Shown: positions 36,309 through 44,689, counted from the stretch's first letter. The stretch: 64,000 nt of DNA from Haliscomenobacter sp041740695 (GCF_041740695.1 NZ_JBGSLK010000015.1:22670-86669), one strand, 5' to 3'. Notes: generated by a model from the sequence alone, not told the origin. A program made the numbers and translations.

Positions 36309-37115
36309 ATGTGCAACATGCAAGGCATTCCATTTCACAAATACCAGGGAGCTGGAAATGATTTCATTATGATCGACCAGCGCGATCAGCAGTGGATCGC
36401 CAGGAAAGACCAGGCTTTGGTAGAACAACTTTGTAATCGTCGTTTTGGCATTGGCGCCGATGGGTTGATTTTGTTGCAAAACCATCCTGACTACGATTTT
36501 GAGATGATTTATTTCAATGCCGATGGCCGGGAAGGCAGCATGTGTGGCAATGGGGGGCGCTGTACAGTGGCTTTTGCGCACCAATTGGGTGCCATCGAGA
36601 ACAACTGCCAGTTCCTGGCGGTAGATGGTCCCCATCATGCGCTCATCAAAAATCCTGAATGGGTGGAACTAAAAATGATCGATGTGACACATGTAGAAGA
36701 GGGCAGTGATTTTTACTTCCTCAATACCGGGTCACCTCATTATATCGCTTTTGTCGAGGAGGTGGGCAACATTGATGTGGTGCAAGCGGGTCGGGCGATT
36801 CGCTACAACGAACGTTTTCGGGCGGAAGGCACCAATGTCAATTTTACCCAAATCACTGACCAGGGCCTCAGTATTGCTACGTATGAGCGAGGTGTAGAGG
36901 ACGAAACCCTGGCGTGTGGCACAGGGGTAACGGCTGCTGCGCTGGCTTTCCACTTGAAAAAAGGTGGAGCGCTGGGGTCGAGTGAAGTGCCCATCAAAGT
37001 GAAAGGGGGCGAAATGGCGATCCGTTTTACGGCGACCAAGCAGGGTTTTACGGATGTGTGGTTGTGTGGCCCGGCGAAGCTGGTTTTTGAAGGCGAAGTA
37101 TCGACTGGCCCTTAG
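36309..37115 (+). CDS. dapF: Diaminopimelate epimerase
   Basis: Converts LL- to meso-diaminopimelate for lysine and peptidoglycan synthesis, in the cytoplasm. 268 residues from 36309; the ATG at 36318 (MQGIPFHKYQGAGNDF) is an equally good start. The two catalytic cysteines are present: C79 in GSMCGNGGRCT and C203 in ETLACGTGVTAAA. The N-terminal F-x-KYQGAGNDFI and TGSPHYIAFVE are family hallmarks. The length is normal. Its stop codon lies inside the left arm of a 42-bp inverted repeat. Confidence 0.97.
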   Translation: MCNMQGIPFHKYQGAGNDFIMIDQRDQQWIARKDQALVEQLCNRRFGIGADGLILLQNHPDYDFEMIYFNADGREGSMCGNGGRCTVAFAHQLGAIENNCQFLAVDGPHHALIKNPEWVELKMIDVTHVEEGSDFYFLNTGSPHYIAFVEEVGNIDVVQAGRAIRYNERFRAEGTNVNFTQITDQGLSIATYERGVEDETLACGTGVTAAALAFHLKKGGALGSSEVPIKVKGGEMAIRFTATKQGFTDVWLCGPAKLVFEGEVSTGP

Positions 37116-37225
37116 GTGTGTCTTTGGTGTCTAAGGTTTCTTAGGTGGTGAAAGAGCCCTTGCTGCGCAAGGTTTTTCTTTTTTTTCACCACCTAAGAAA
37201 CCTAAGACACCAAAGACACACCTAA
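37112..37225. repeat. 42-bp inverted repeat with one mismatch
   Basis: Arms 37112-37153 (begins TTAGGTGTGTCTTTGGTG) and 37184-37225 with a 30-nt loop that contains its own small hairpin (CCTTGCTGCGCAAGG). One mismatch in 42 pairs. The left arm includes the dapF stop codon (37113-37115). The arms have an internal near-repeat (TTAGGTG twice), similar in style to the heptamer and decamer hairpins elsewhere but different in sequence. Confidence 0.9.
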
Positions 37226-37316
37226 GAAATTATTTATTGTTAGAAAACAAGATTAGCCCCAAACCCTTTCCTCTTTGTACCCGTCTTATTTTGTCAAACT
37301 AAAGACCTTTGCGGCA

Positions 37317-37347
37317 TTGGTATGCATGGCAGAATATTCTATATTTG
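37317..37347 (+). promoter_or_regulatory. Candidate promoter of the BACON/PKD T9SS gene
   Basis: TTG (37317-37319), a 20-bp spacer and TATATTTG (37340-37347): a full match to the Bacteroidota TTG-N~19-TAnnTTTG layout, 44 bp before the ATG at 37392. Confidence 0.6.
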
Positions 37348-37391
37348 CAGCGCATCCCTCCGCAACAATACTAATCACCAAATTCGATAAG

Positions 37392-39422
37392 ATGCGGAAC
37401 AAACTATTTACCCTCTTCACCTTTGCGTGCTTCCTGTTTAGCCTCAGTTGGCTGAGCGCCCAAACCATTCGTGAAATTGAAATTGACCCGGCGCAACCCG
37501 TTGCAGGTCAAGCTTTCACCGTTAAGCTAAAAGGAGATTTCCCCAATTCCTGTTACAGCCTGAGCTATCAGGGGGCAACAGTTTCGGCGGGCAACAACCT
37601 CAATCTCTATTTCAATGTGATCCAGAGTGCCGGACCTTGTGCACAGGTGATCACCCCCTTTACCTTCACCCGTACTTTTCAGGGATTGAATCATCCTGGA
37701 AATTATTGCTTGAAGTTTTATGGTGGCCTGAATGTCAACACCACGGATAGCCAATGTTTCCTGGTAAAGCCTGCGCCAGCAAACGGCACCATTTGTGACA
37801 TCAACATTCCCAAGATTTTCTGCGGCAGCAACATCAGCGCCAACAATAATCTGGAGCCTAACCGTCTCACTTTGTACAATTGCTCCGGCTACGAATCTGA
37901 CTTGTACAGTGGTGAAAAAGTCTATCGTCTGGAGGTCAGCGAATACACGGAAGTTCGCCTGGACATGAAAATCCTGGACAACTGGATCGACCTTGACATG
38001 TTCTTGATCAGAGATGTTTGTGATCCTCAACACCCTTATTACAAGGTAGACAAAAAGGATTGTATCGCCCAGGCCTGGATTCCACAGGATAACCACAAAG
38101 AGAGAAAAATCGTCGCTAAACTGGAGGCGGGAACCTACCTAGTGGTCATTGACGGCGAAACAAATTATGACCGGGGTCGCTTTACCCTGAACGTAGATTG
38201 TGGCTTCCACGACCTCTGCGGCAAAGCTGTTTCGGTCAAATGTGGTGAAAAACTACAAAATCAAAGCACCATTGGTGGCCGCAACGACGTGTGGCGTTAC
38301 ACCTGTGGTACCGGGGTATTCGATTCAGAAGGCAACGACCGGGTGTACAAAATCAAATTGGACAAAGCGACCAAGTTGTTTGTAGAAATGAACATCCTCA
38401 CCCCTGGTCAGGATCTAAATTTGACGTTGGTTAAAGGAGAAATATGCACGGATGTAAACCGGACCATCAATACCGTTGAAGCACCATTTTGTTTGGGTAG
38501 AAGCCCTGAATCTAGCACGGGAGGCAATCGCCGCACTATCCTCGAGGATTTGCCTGCTGGCACCTATTATGTAGTGGTGGACGCCCGCATGGCGATGACG
38601 CAGGGCAATTTCCACATCAGTTTCAATTGCGATCCCGTACCTTGCAACCTGAGTGTAGTGCCCAGTGTGTTGGACTTTACCGGCAATGGCGCGCCTCAAA
38701 CCCTGACCATCAAAGCCTCCAAAGCCTGGAGCAGCGAACCAACGAAGAGTTGGGTGGAGCTTTCCCCTCGGACTGGAACTGGCAATGGCAGCACCAAAGT
38801 AAGTGTGATTCGTAAGGACGACCCCGGCAGTCGCCAGGAAATCCTCACCTTCACGTGTGGCAGTGAAACCCAAACGGTATTGCTCACCCAAGGCGGAGCT
38901 TGTTCCAAACCCAATGCAAACTTCAGCGTGAGCAAAAGTGGTAGCCGGATAATTGTGACCGCACAAGCGCAAGATAGTGCTACCTACACCTGGGATTTTG
39001 GCAGTGGCCTAGTTACCAGCGGGTCAGTAGATACCGTAAATTTACCCAATGGCCCGCAGCGCATTTGTTTGACCGTGACCAGTCCTTGTGGTACAGGAAG
39101 CACCTGCCAATTGGTAAAAGTTTTTGGGTTTACCAGCGCGGAAATCGCTACAATCGAGCAACCTACCCTGCTGCAACCCCGTTTGTATCCCAACCCAAGC
39201 CGGGGAGAAACTTTCCTGGAATACGAATCAACCCAGGTTGGTCAAGCGCTGATTCAGGTATTTGACCTGAGTGGCCGCGAAGTCAGCAAAAGTTTGTCTG
39301 TTCAAATGGTGCAAGGCATCAACCAAAACAAACTTTCGGTAGATCATCTGCAAAAAGGGGTGTATCTGGTCAGGGTAAAACTGCCGGAGTTGAGTTGGAC
39401 GGAGAAGTTGCTGGTGGAATAA
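37392..39422 (+). CDS. T9SS-secreted protein with BACON and PKD domains
   Basis: 676 residues from the ATG at 37392, signal peptide MRNKLFTLFTFACFLFSLSW ending near SAQ; the earlier in-frame ATG overlaps the promoter. Residues ~120-380 contain two repeats resembling bacterial pre-peptidase C-terminal domains (VYRLEVSEYTEVRLDMKILD, AGTYLVVIDGETNYDRGRF and the parallel VYKIKLDKATKLFVEMNIL, AGTYYVVVDARM). A BACON domain follows (SVVPSVLDFTGNGAPQTLTI, WVELSPRTGTGNG), then a PKD domain (ATYTWDFGSG) and a T9SS type A domain (LYPNPSRGET, FDLSGREV, QKGVYLVRV). These domains often bind carbohydrate or mediate surface contact; no catalytic domain is present. Confidence 0.92.
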   Translation: MRNKLFTLFTFACFLFSLSWLSAQTIREIEIDPAQPVAGQAFTVKLKGDFPNSCYSLSYQGATVSAGNNLNLYFNVIQSAGPCAQVITPFTFTRTFQGLNHPGNYCLKFYGGLNVNTTDSQCFLVKPAPANGTICDINIPKIFCGSNISANNNLEPNRLTLYNCSGYESDLYSGEKVYRLEVSEYTEVRLDMKILDNWIDLDMFLIRDVCDPQHPYYKVDKKDCIAQAWIPQDNHKERKIVAKLEAGTYLVVIDGETNYDRGRFTLNVDCGFHDLCGKAVSVKCGEKLQNQSTIGGRNDVWRYTCGTGVFDSEGNDRVYKIKLDKATKLFVEMNILTPGQDLNLTLVKGEICTDVNRTINTVEAPFCLGRSPESSTGGNRRTILEDLPAGTYYVVVDARMAMTQGNFHISFNCDPVPCNLSVVPSVLDFTGNGAPQTLTIKASKAWSSEPTKSWVELSPRTGTGNGSTKVSVIRKDDPGSRQEILTFTCGSETQTVLLTQGGACSKPNANFSVSKSGSRIIVTAQAQDSATYTWDFGSGLVTSGSVDTVNLPNGPQRICLTVTSPCGTGSTCQLVKVFGFTSAEIATIEQPTLLQPRLYPNPSRGETFLEYESTQVGQALIQVFDLSGREVSKSLSVQMVQGINQNKLSVDHLQKGVYLVRVKLPELSWTEKLLVE

Positions 39423-39598
39423 AGTGAAGAGTGAAGAGTGAAGAGTGAAGAGTGAAAAGCAGGTACACCAGTTGTTTTTCAACTGTTTTATGCGATTTAT
39501 TTGCATAAAAGTTTGGATTGGAGAAGGAAGTGCATTTTTTTCACTTTTCACTTTTCACTTTTCACTTTTTTCACTTTTCACTTTTCACTTTTCACTTT
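39423..39598. repeat. GTGAAAA heptamer inverted repeat, copy 2 (tandem arrays)
   Basis: The left arm is five tandem heptamers (AGTGAAG x4, AGTGAAA) at 39423-39457. The right arm is TCACTTT x4, TT, TCACTTT x4 at 39541-39598. The arms pair throughout with G-U wobbles at the variant position. The array starts directly after the stop of the BACON/PKD gene and ends at the stop codon of the aldehyde dehydrogenase (39599-39601), so it fills the whole gap between convergent genes. Confidence 0.9.
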
Positions 39599-41026
39599 CT
39601 ACAGCAATCGTTTCTGCACGAATGCCATCAATGCCTTCACCCTTGGCGTATAAGGAGGGAACAACACACTCAGCGTCCCAAAATTCCGTTTCACCACGGC
39701 CCGCTCATTCGAAAAAGCCACAAAGCCGTGAAAGCCCATGTATTTACCAATCCCACTGTTGTTCACCCCACCAACGGGTAAATTCGGGTTGCCAAAACCC
39801 AACATGTAGTCATTGATCACCGTACCACCCGCCGAAGTATTGGCCATGATGTAGTTGATGAAGCGGCGGTTCCGGGCGCCGATGTACAAGGAGAGTGGTT
39901 TTGGCCGTTTGCGGATGATTTTGACGACCTCCTCGGGGCTCGAAAAGGGCAAAACGGGCAGAATTGGCCCGAATATTTCTTCCTCCATGATCGACATGTC
40001 ATCGCTGATGTTGCCGAGTAAGGTCGGTGGTACAAACAGTTCGGCCTCGTTCCAGGTACCTCCTAGCAACTCCACCGCTCCTTTGCTGATGGCATCATCA
40101 TACAAGCGCCGCAAACGCTGGTAATGCCGCTGGTTGACAATCCGACAATAATCAGGATTGTTGATCAGGGTAGCTGGATCGGTATACAGGCGCTTCAGCG
40201 ATTTTTCAAAAGCAGTTACAAAGGCATCCATTTGGGTGGCGTGCACTAGGGCATAATCAGGCGCGATGCAGGTTTGGCCATTGTTGAGGCATTTGCCCCA
40301 GGCCAGGTTGTAGCTCAAAGTATCAATGGCAGCGGATTCGTCCAGAATGGCCGGAGATTTTCCGCCCAATTCCAGGGTCACTGAAGCCAGATTTTTGGCC
40401 GCGGCAGCCATCACAATTTTGCCAATCTGCGGACTTCCAGTAAAAAAGATATGGTCAAAGGGCAGTTCCAACAAAGCCGTAGCCAAACTTGCATCCCCTT
40501 CCAACAGTGCTACTTCTTCCTCTGGAAATAGCTTTTTGATGGCTTGCGCCATAAAAGCAGCCGTATGAGGCGTCAATTCCGAGGGTTTGATGATGGCAGT
40601 ATTCCCGGCGGCGATCGCATAAACCAGCGGGGAAAAAGTAAGATTGAATGGGTAATTCCAGGGGGAAATGATCAGGCTCACCCCTTTGGCTTCATACTCG
40701 ATGTAAGAAGTAGTACCCAATAAAGTAAGCGGAGTAGGTACTTTGTGGGGGCGCATCCAACGGCGCAACTCGCGTCGGGCGTGTAGGGCATGGCTTTTTA
40801 CAACGGAGATTTCGGACAACATCACCTCTACTTCAGCCTTCCGGAAATCTTGATACAGGGCGTCTTTTAGCCCTTGCATTTCCTGTTCGTCGTCCATAAA
40901 ACGGATGAGGCGATTCAGGCGGTCGATGCGCTCGGCAGCGCTGGAGTTGGCTAACGATGGAGCGAATTGCTGTTGTTTTTCAAAAAGGGCTTGGAGATTT
41001 ATCTTGCTCGCTGTTGTTGTTTCCAT
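39599..41026 (-). CDS. Aldehyde dehydrogenase (class 3-like)
   Basis: 475 residues from the ATG at 41026 (METTTASKINL); 13 codons further upstream are open but not conserved. It oxidises aldehydes to acids with NAD(P). Catalytic residues are visible: N124 (PWNYPF), K147 (IIKPSE), E219 (LELGGKSP) and C253 (NNGQTCIAPD). The C-terminal GGTVINDYMLGFGNPNLPVG and GMGFHG-like KYMGFHGFVAFSNERAV blocks are typical of the ALDH3/coniferyl aldehyde dehydrogenase group, as is the C-terminal hydrophobic KALMAFVQKRLL end. The in vivo substrate is unknown, possibly fatty or aromatic aldehydes. Single gene. Confidence 0.95.
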   Translation of the reverse strand: METTTASKINLQALFEKQQQFAPSLANSSAAERIDRLNRLIRFMDDEQEMQGLKDALYQDFRKAEVEVMLSEISVVKSHALHARRELRRWMRPHKVPTPLTLLGTTSYIEYEAKGVSLIISPWNYPFNLTFSPLVYAIAAGNTAIIKPSELTPHTAAFMAQAIKKLFPEEEVALLEGDASLATALLELPFDHIFFTGSPQIGKIVMAAAAKNLASVTLELGGKSPAILDESAAIDTLSYNLAWGKCLNNGQTCIAPDYALVHATQMDAFVTAFEKSLKRLYTDPATLINNPDYCRIVNQRHYQRLRRLYDDAISKGAVELLGGTWNEAELFVPPTLLGNISDDMSIMEEEIFGPILPVLPFSSPEEVVKIIRKRPKPLSLYIGARNRRFINYIMANTSAGGTVINDYMLGFGNPNLPVGGVNNSGIGKYMGFHGFVAFSNERAVVKRNFGTLSVLFPPYTPRVKALMAFVQKRLL

Positions 41027-41092
41027 GGATGGTTTGGTATTGATTAGTGCCACTAAAATACCCAAGTTTAACCATTATTTTGCACTTACTGC

Positions 41093-41611
41093 TTATAGTT
41101 TGATTTTAAGATGTTGGCGCATTCTGCTGTGGTGTTGCAAATCATCTTCCATGCTAAAAGCACAGATCAGGTAAATTGCTTGTCCAGGCAGAAGTGAATA
41201 ATGGAAACGATCAACTGCATTTACAGGGATTGAAAAGCGGATATGGGTGCTCTGATCGTTTGTTTCTGCCAATATCAATTTGACCACTTCGGCGCCACCT
41301 AAAGCCTTTACTGTCTGGTGTTGGCCTGGTCCAATTACAAAACGTTCGGATAGGTAAGTTTTTCCCCGATCGACCCCCGCCATGATTAGGCTAGCCTTAC
41401 TAATGTCGTCAGTGACATTGAAACCTATACCAACCCAACCAATATCCGGAGCAGTGGCATCTATGATTAGTTGCTCAGCTTGATAGTGCCATTGCACCAC
41501 CATACCTCCTACTTCAACCTTTTGCATGCTTGTTTCTTGCTTTAGAGGTGCTTTACAGCCAACCCAAAACAGGTTGGCTGCAAGCCAGAATAAGAGAGAG
41601 GAATAGTTCAT
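41093..41611 (-). CDS. DOMON-domain lipoprotein
   Basis: 172 residues. The signal sequence ends near WVGC (residue ~19), a weak lipobox. The mature protein has the DOMON pattern: a VQWHYQAEQLIIDATAPDIG strand pair, WVGIGFN, LIMAGVDRGKTYLSERFVIG, then HIRFSIPVNAVDRFHYSLLP and a C-terminal His-containing strand (DDLQHHSRMRQHLKIKL). DOMON domains bind haem or sugar; conserved His/Met ligand positions suggest redox or haem use but cannot be settled here. It overlaps the NTF2-like gene upstream by 4 bp (ATGA), so the two are co-translated and share the operator-like palindrome at 42111. Confidence 0.8.
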   Translation of the reverse strand: MNYSSLLFWLAANLFWVGCKAPLKQETSMQKVEVGGMVVQWHYQAEQLIIDATAPDIGWVGIGFNVTDDISKASLIMAGVDRGKTYLSERFVIGPGQHQTVKALGGAEVVKLILAETNDQSTHIRFSIPVNAVDRFHYSLLPGQAIYLICAFSMEDDLQHHSRMRQHLKIKL

Positions 41612-42090
41612 GATTTTGGTTTTGCTGTAGCCGCATCATTAATGAGCCACCATTTGCCCTTGGTATCCTGAACCAGAGATAGAAAATTGTTGAATACCAG
41701 TTGTGCACTTTCCATGTGTACCTGGACCTGGGCCGTATGGCCCAAAGAAGCAGCATGGACAATCTGGTAACTGCGGGGGCTTCCACCAATTTTTCCATCC
41801 TGAACAAGTTTCAGGTAAACTTCGCGGGGGATTACCGTTACATTCTCCTGGCCCATAAACTGGTTAATCGTACTGCGATACTCCGGGTGTAATACAGATT
41901 CGAGCAGGGTAATATCCTGCCGATCTCCTGCCTTGATAAAGGCCTCTACTGCCTCAGCAATGGCCGAATCCAATTTGTCTGCATTGGTACTGGTCATGGT
42001 GTTAAGGGTTGATGTTGTTTGTTGGCCGCAACACAGAAAGGTGCTCAAGCCAATTAAAACAGTGAAAGAAATGTTGTGTCTCATTTTCAT
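41608..42090 (-). CDS. NTF2-like (putative lumazine-binding/DUF4440-type) exported protein
   Basis: 160 residues with an N-terminal signal (MKMRHNISFTVLIGLSTFLCCG); a Cys at ~20-21 could be a lipidation site. The core AIAEAVEAFIKAGDRQDITLLESVLHPEY, then VIPREVYLKLVQDGKIGG and FLSLVQDTKGKWWLIND, is the cone-shaped NTF2-like fold of the lumazine-binding/DUF4440 type. Such proteins bind small hydrophobic ligands or act as isomerase-like scaffolds; the ligand is unknown. It is the first gene of a two-gene unit with the DOMON lipoprotein (4-bp overlap). A 16-bp palindrome lies 21 bp upstream of the start, next to the MarR-family gene. Confidence 0.78.
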   Translation of the reverse strand: MKMRHNISFTVLIGLSTFLCCGQQTTSTLNTMTSTNADKLDSAIAEAVEAFIKAGDRQDITLLESVLHPEYRSTINQFMGQENVTVIPREVYLKLVQDGKIGGSPRSYQIVHAASLGHTAQVQVHMESAQLVFNNFLSLVQDTKGKWWLINDAATAKPKS

Positions 42091-42110
42091 TATTTTATTG
42101 TTTTATCAAA

Positions 42111-42126
42111 AATTGATATATCAATT
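42111..42126. promoter_or_regulatory. Candidate MarR operator upstream of the NTF2/DOMON unit
   Basis: AATTGATATATCAATT is a 16-bp perfect palindrome 21 bp from the start at 42090, in the gap after the MarR gene. Its core TTGATATATCAA is repeated exactly at 42631-42642 upstream of the MarR gene itself, as expected for a shared and self-regulating operator. Confidence 0.65.
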
Positions 42127-42142
42127 AAATGACCAAAAAAAA

Positions 42143-42586
42143 TCACCTTAAATTGGTTTTGATTTTTTCAAGAATTGTACGCAATACAATGATCTCAGCA
42201 TCTGACACATTGTTCAAAGCCTTTTCTCGAATCGAAATCACCAAAGGAATTAATCGCTGAATGTATTCAGTGCCTTTAGGCGTCATCAATAAGTCGAATT
42301 TCCGTCGATCTGTCTCATTCATTTTGCGAAATAGGAGTTCTTTCTTAACCAGAATATCCAATATTCGAGTTAGCGAAGCCCCGTCTTTGCTGAGCATTTC
42401 TGCGATCTCGGTTTGGCTGACCTGTTCCTGGGCATCATAGACCCGCTTCAGGACCAACCATTGATCGACGGTCAAGTCAAATCCCGCTTCATGAAAGGCC
42501 TGATTGGAATAATTGCGCAACCTCCTCATAGACTGATCCATGGAAAAAAACACCACATCCTTTAATTCCTGATCAGAAATGAACAT
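42143..42586 (-). CDS. MarR-family transcriptional regulator
   Basis: 147 residues. Winged-helix MarR layout: FDLTVDQWLVLKRVYDAQEQ (first helices), VSQTEIAEMLSKDGASLTRI (recognition region), LDILVKKELLFRKMNETDRRK with the DxR wing, and LMTPKGTEYIQRLIPLV dimer helices. MarR proteins bind palindromic DNA as dimers and release it on binding small, often phenolic, ligands. Two copies of TTGATATATCAA flank the gene, one upstream of itself (45 bp from the start) and one at the next operon, so it probably controls itself and the NTF2/DOMON genes (inference). Confidence 0.9.
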   Translation of the reverse strand: MFISDQELKDVVFFSMDQSMRRLRNYSNQAFHEAGFDLTVDQWLVLKRVYDAQEQVSQTEIAEMLSKDGASLTRILDILVKKELLFRKMNETDRRKFDLLMTPKGTEYIQRLIPLVISIREKALNNVSDAEIIVLRTILEKIKTNLR

Positions 42587-42630
42587 GTTAATTAAGTATA
42601 AGTTGAGGCGACAAAGGTAAGTTTATTTAG

Positions 42631-42642
42631 TTGATATATCAA
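42631..42642. promoter_or_regulatory. Candidate MarR operator upstream of the MarR gene
   Basis: TTGATATATCAA, identical to the core of the palindrome at 42111-42126, 45 bp before the MarR start codon. It lies between the SDR gene's 3' end and the MarR gene. Confidence 0.6.
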
Positions 42643-42729
42643 GTGTTTTTTTGAAAAAATATCCATGCACCAAAAGAATTTTCATCCAATGCTCAAAATC
42701 AATGGGTAAAGCAACAGAAACTTGAGGTG

Positions 42730-43548
42730 TTACTTAAATTTTTCAATATCGTAGCCCTTCATGATGGTATCTTCATACTTGCCTGGCAGCAGGCGGGCAA
42801 TGCTGTCCATGTAGCGAGCGTCCTTGCCAATCAATACCCGTTTTTCCTTGCGCTCAATGCCCATGATGATGCGTTTGGCGGCGGCGGCGGCGCTGGTTTT
42901 GGCCATGCGATCGAAAATGTCTGAAAATTTATCGAGCCGTGCGGTGTGTTGAGTCTCAATGTTGCGGATGATGTTGGTTTTAATGCCCCCAGGGTGTACG
43001 CAGGTTACGCTTACGCTTGTTTTGGCCAGTTCCTGGCGCAGCACTTCGGTAAATCCGCGCACTGCAAACTTAGCAGTTACGTAAGCGCCTTGATCGGGGT
43101 AGGCGGCAATGCCAAAAATGCTGGACACATTGACCAGCGCAGCTTCTGGTCTTTCCTTCAAAAAAGGGATAAAGGCTTTGGATCCATAAATCACGCCCCA
43201 CATGTTGATGTTGATCACTTTTTCAAATAGCTCGTAGGAGGTGCTTTCGATTTTTTGCTGCAAAAGGGAAATCCCCGCGTTGTTGATGACAATGTCAACC
43301 CCACCGAAGCGGTTCACTGTTTCCTGGGCGAAATGGTAGATTTCGGTTCGATCGGCCACACTAAAAGCGCGACCAGCTACCGTACCGCCCTGTTTTTCAA
43401 CAAGCTGAACGGTTTCTTGCAGGGTTTCTTCGTTCCAATCATTGAGCACAACACTTGCTCCAGCAGCGGCAAGCTGAACCGCCAATTCCCGGCCCATCCC
43501 CGAACCTGCTCCAGTGATGACGGCCACTTTTTTAGTAAAATCTTTCAC
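42730..43548 (-). CDS. Short-chain dehydrogenase/reductase
   Basis: About 272 residues if translation begins at the GTG at 43548 (VKDFTKKVAVITGAGSGMGR); another GTG at 43593 would add 15 unconserved residues, and no in-frame ATG precedes the dinucleotide-binding site. Classical SDR features: TGAGSGMG (cofactor loop), NNAGIS (N-N-A-G), catalytic S (VNVSSIFG) and YVTAKFA (YxxxK). The C-terminal extension KRVLIGKDARYMDSIARLLP resembles SDRs near lipid or cell-wall genes. It reduces or oxidises an alcohol/carbonyl group with NAD(P); substrate unknown. It lies upstream of the MarR gene on the same strand with a 143-bp gap. Confidence 0.9.
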   Translation of the reverse strand: MKDFTKKVAVITGAGSGMGRELAVQLAAAGASVVLNDWNEETLQETVQLVEKQGGTVAGRAFSVADRTEIYHFAQETVNRFGGVDIVINNAGISLLQQKIESTSYELFEKVININMWGVIYGSKAFIPFLKERPEAALVNVSSIFGIAAYPDQGAYVTAKFAVRGFTEVLRQELAKTSVSVTCVHPGGIKTNIIRNIETQHTARLDKFSDIFDRMAKTSAAAAAKRIIMGIERKEKRVLIGKDARYMDSIARLLPGKYEDTIMKGYDIEKFK

Positions 43549-43678
43549 GCGCGATCTGGTTTTGGGGTATGAATGGGCGCTGCAAGAGAGCACACCATCT
43601 ATACACTAACATGACTTGTCAATATTAGTTTTTTTTGGAGGAATTTTGAGGTGCTTGAACCAGATTTTTAAAAATTAT

Positions 43679-44689
43679 TTATGGTCTGCGCAAAGGTTGC
43701 TTTAAAGATTCATAAAAAGATTCAAGATAATTTACCGCATCGTTACGTCCGGCAGCGCTCAAGGCCTTAAACCCTTTGATGTGGTCAATCATGGCCTGGC
43801 GTTTGGACTCAAAAAGCGCCTTTGTAGAGGCTATTTCGGTGTCACTTTGGGTCAAACTTAGAAAAATGCGCTCGCGAATGCTGGTGAGTTTATAATCGGC
43901 ATTGGGCAAAGCGTAACTGGCATTGACAAATCCCGAAAAGTCAAAATCATATGGGACGATGGCGGCCTTACTCCCGTCTTTAAACTTCAACATTTTTACG
44001 TTGCGCACCATTTGGATGGACCAGTCTGTATTGCCGATCATGTATTCAAACATACAAGCCGCATTGACTTGCTCCATGTTGAGGCTGTCTTTAGGGGTGG
44101 AAAAACAATCGTCACATAGTTTGGCACCATAACGTTTGGCCATACTAGCCTCGTCTTCCATGAGGATGCCCCAACCGCTAGATTTCATCCTAGTTTTGCT
44201 GTCGCGGTATTTGATTTCGACCAGATGCACCTTTAATGCATAAGGGCTGATCATTTGATAAAGTTTGTACGCCAGGTATTCCCGCATCAAAAACTCCTTG
44301 CCTTCGTAGCCTTCCACACAGTGGGTGATGAGTTTGAGTTCATCATCTTTGGCCAAGCCTGCTTTTTGCAAATCACCTTTGTTAAAATTGAGTTTGAGTG
44401 GTGGTAGCACACAGATGCGGCGGCGGAATTTTCCTCGGGAACGCAGTTTGACTTCCCATTTTTGGACTTTACCCCCAGCGTCTGTAAAAGTTATGCTGGC
44501 GGGTTGGTATTCATTGGTCTTTTTTTGATCTTTGAGCAAAGTCATGTCCGTACTCAACTCCATTTCAAGCGCATCGCCAAGGGCCATGAAGTCAAAAATG
44601 GTTTTGGTAGAGTCATTTTTTTGGGCATACAACACACTGAATCCAAGGATTAGCGTGCTGAAAAAGAGAAGTAATCGTTTGGTCAACAT
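43679..44689 (-). CDS. CotH-like exported protein
   Basis: 336 residues from the ATG at 44689, signal peptide MLTKRLLLFFSTLILGFSVL ending near YAQ. The pattern fits a remote CotH-type (spore-coat kinase-like) fold: WEVKLRSRGKFRRRICVLPP and LKLNFNKGDLQKAG (phosphate-loop-like), EFLMREYLAYKLYQMISPYA, GILMEDEASMAKRYG, then MFEYMIGNTDWSIQMVRNVK and AIVPYDFDFSGFVN, where N and DFD would be catalytic and metal positions. CotH proteins are atypical protein kinases or transferases; activity here is inferred from the pattern. The signal peptide puts it in the envelope, where kinase activity would need an ATP source. Confidence in the fold is moderate. Confidence 0.6.
   Translation of the reverse strand: MLTKRLLLFFSTLILGFSVLYAQKNDSTKTIFDFMALGDALEMELSTDMTLLKDQKKTNEYQPASITFTDAGGKVQKWEVKLRSRGKFRRRICVLPPLKLNFNKGDLQKAGLAKDDELKLITHCVEGYEGKEFLMREYLAYKLYQMISPYALKVHLVEIKYRDSKTRMKSSGWGILMEDEASMAKRYGAKLCDDCFSTPKDSLNMEQVNAACMFEYMIGNTDWSIQMVRNVKMLKFKDGSKAAIVPYDFDFSGFVNASYALPNADYKLTSIRERIFLSLTQSDTEIASTKALFESKRQAMIDHIKGFKALSAAGRNDAVNYLESFYESLKQPLRRP

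Noticed and set aside
39423..39598. CRISPR array in the heptamer tandem repeats
   Set aside because: Units are 7 bp without spacers, and no cas genes are seen; it is a simple tandem repeat forming an inverted pair.
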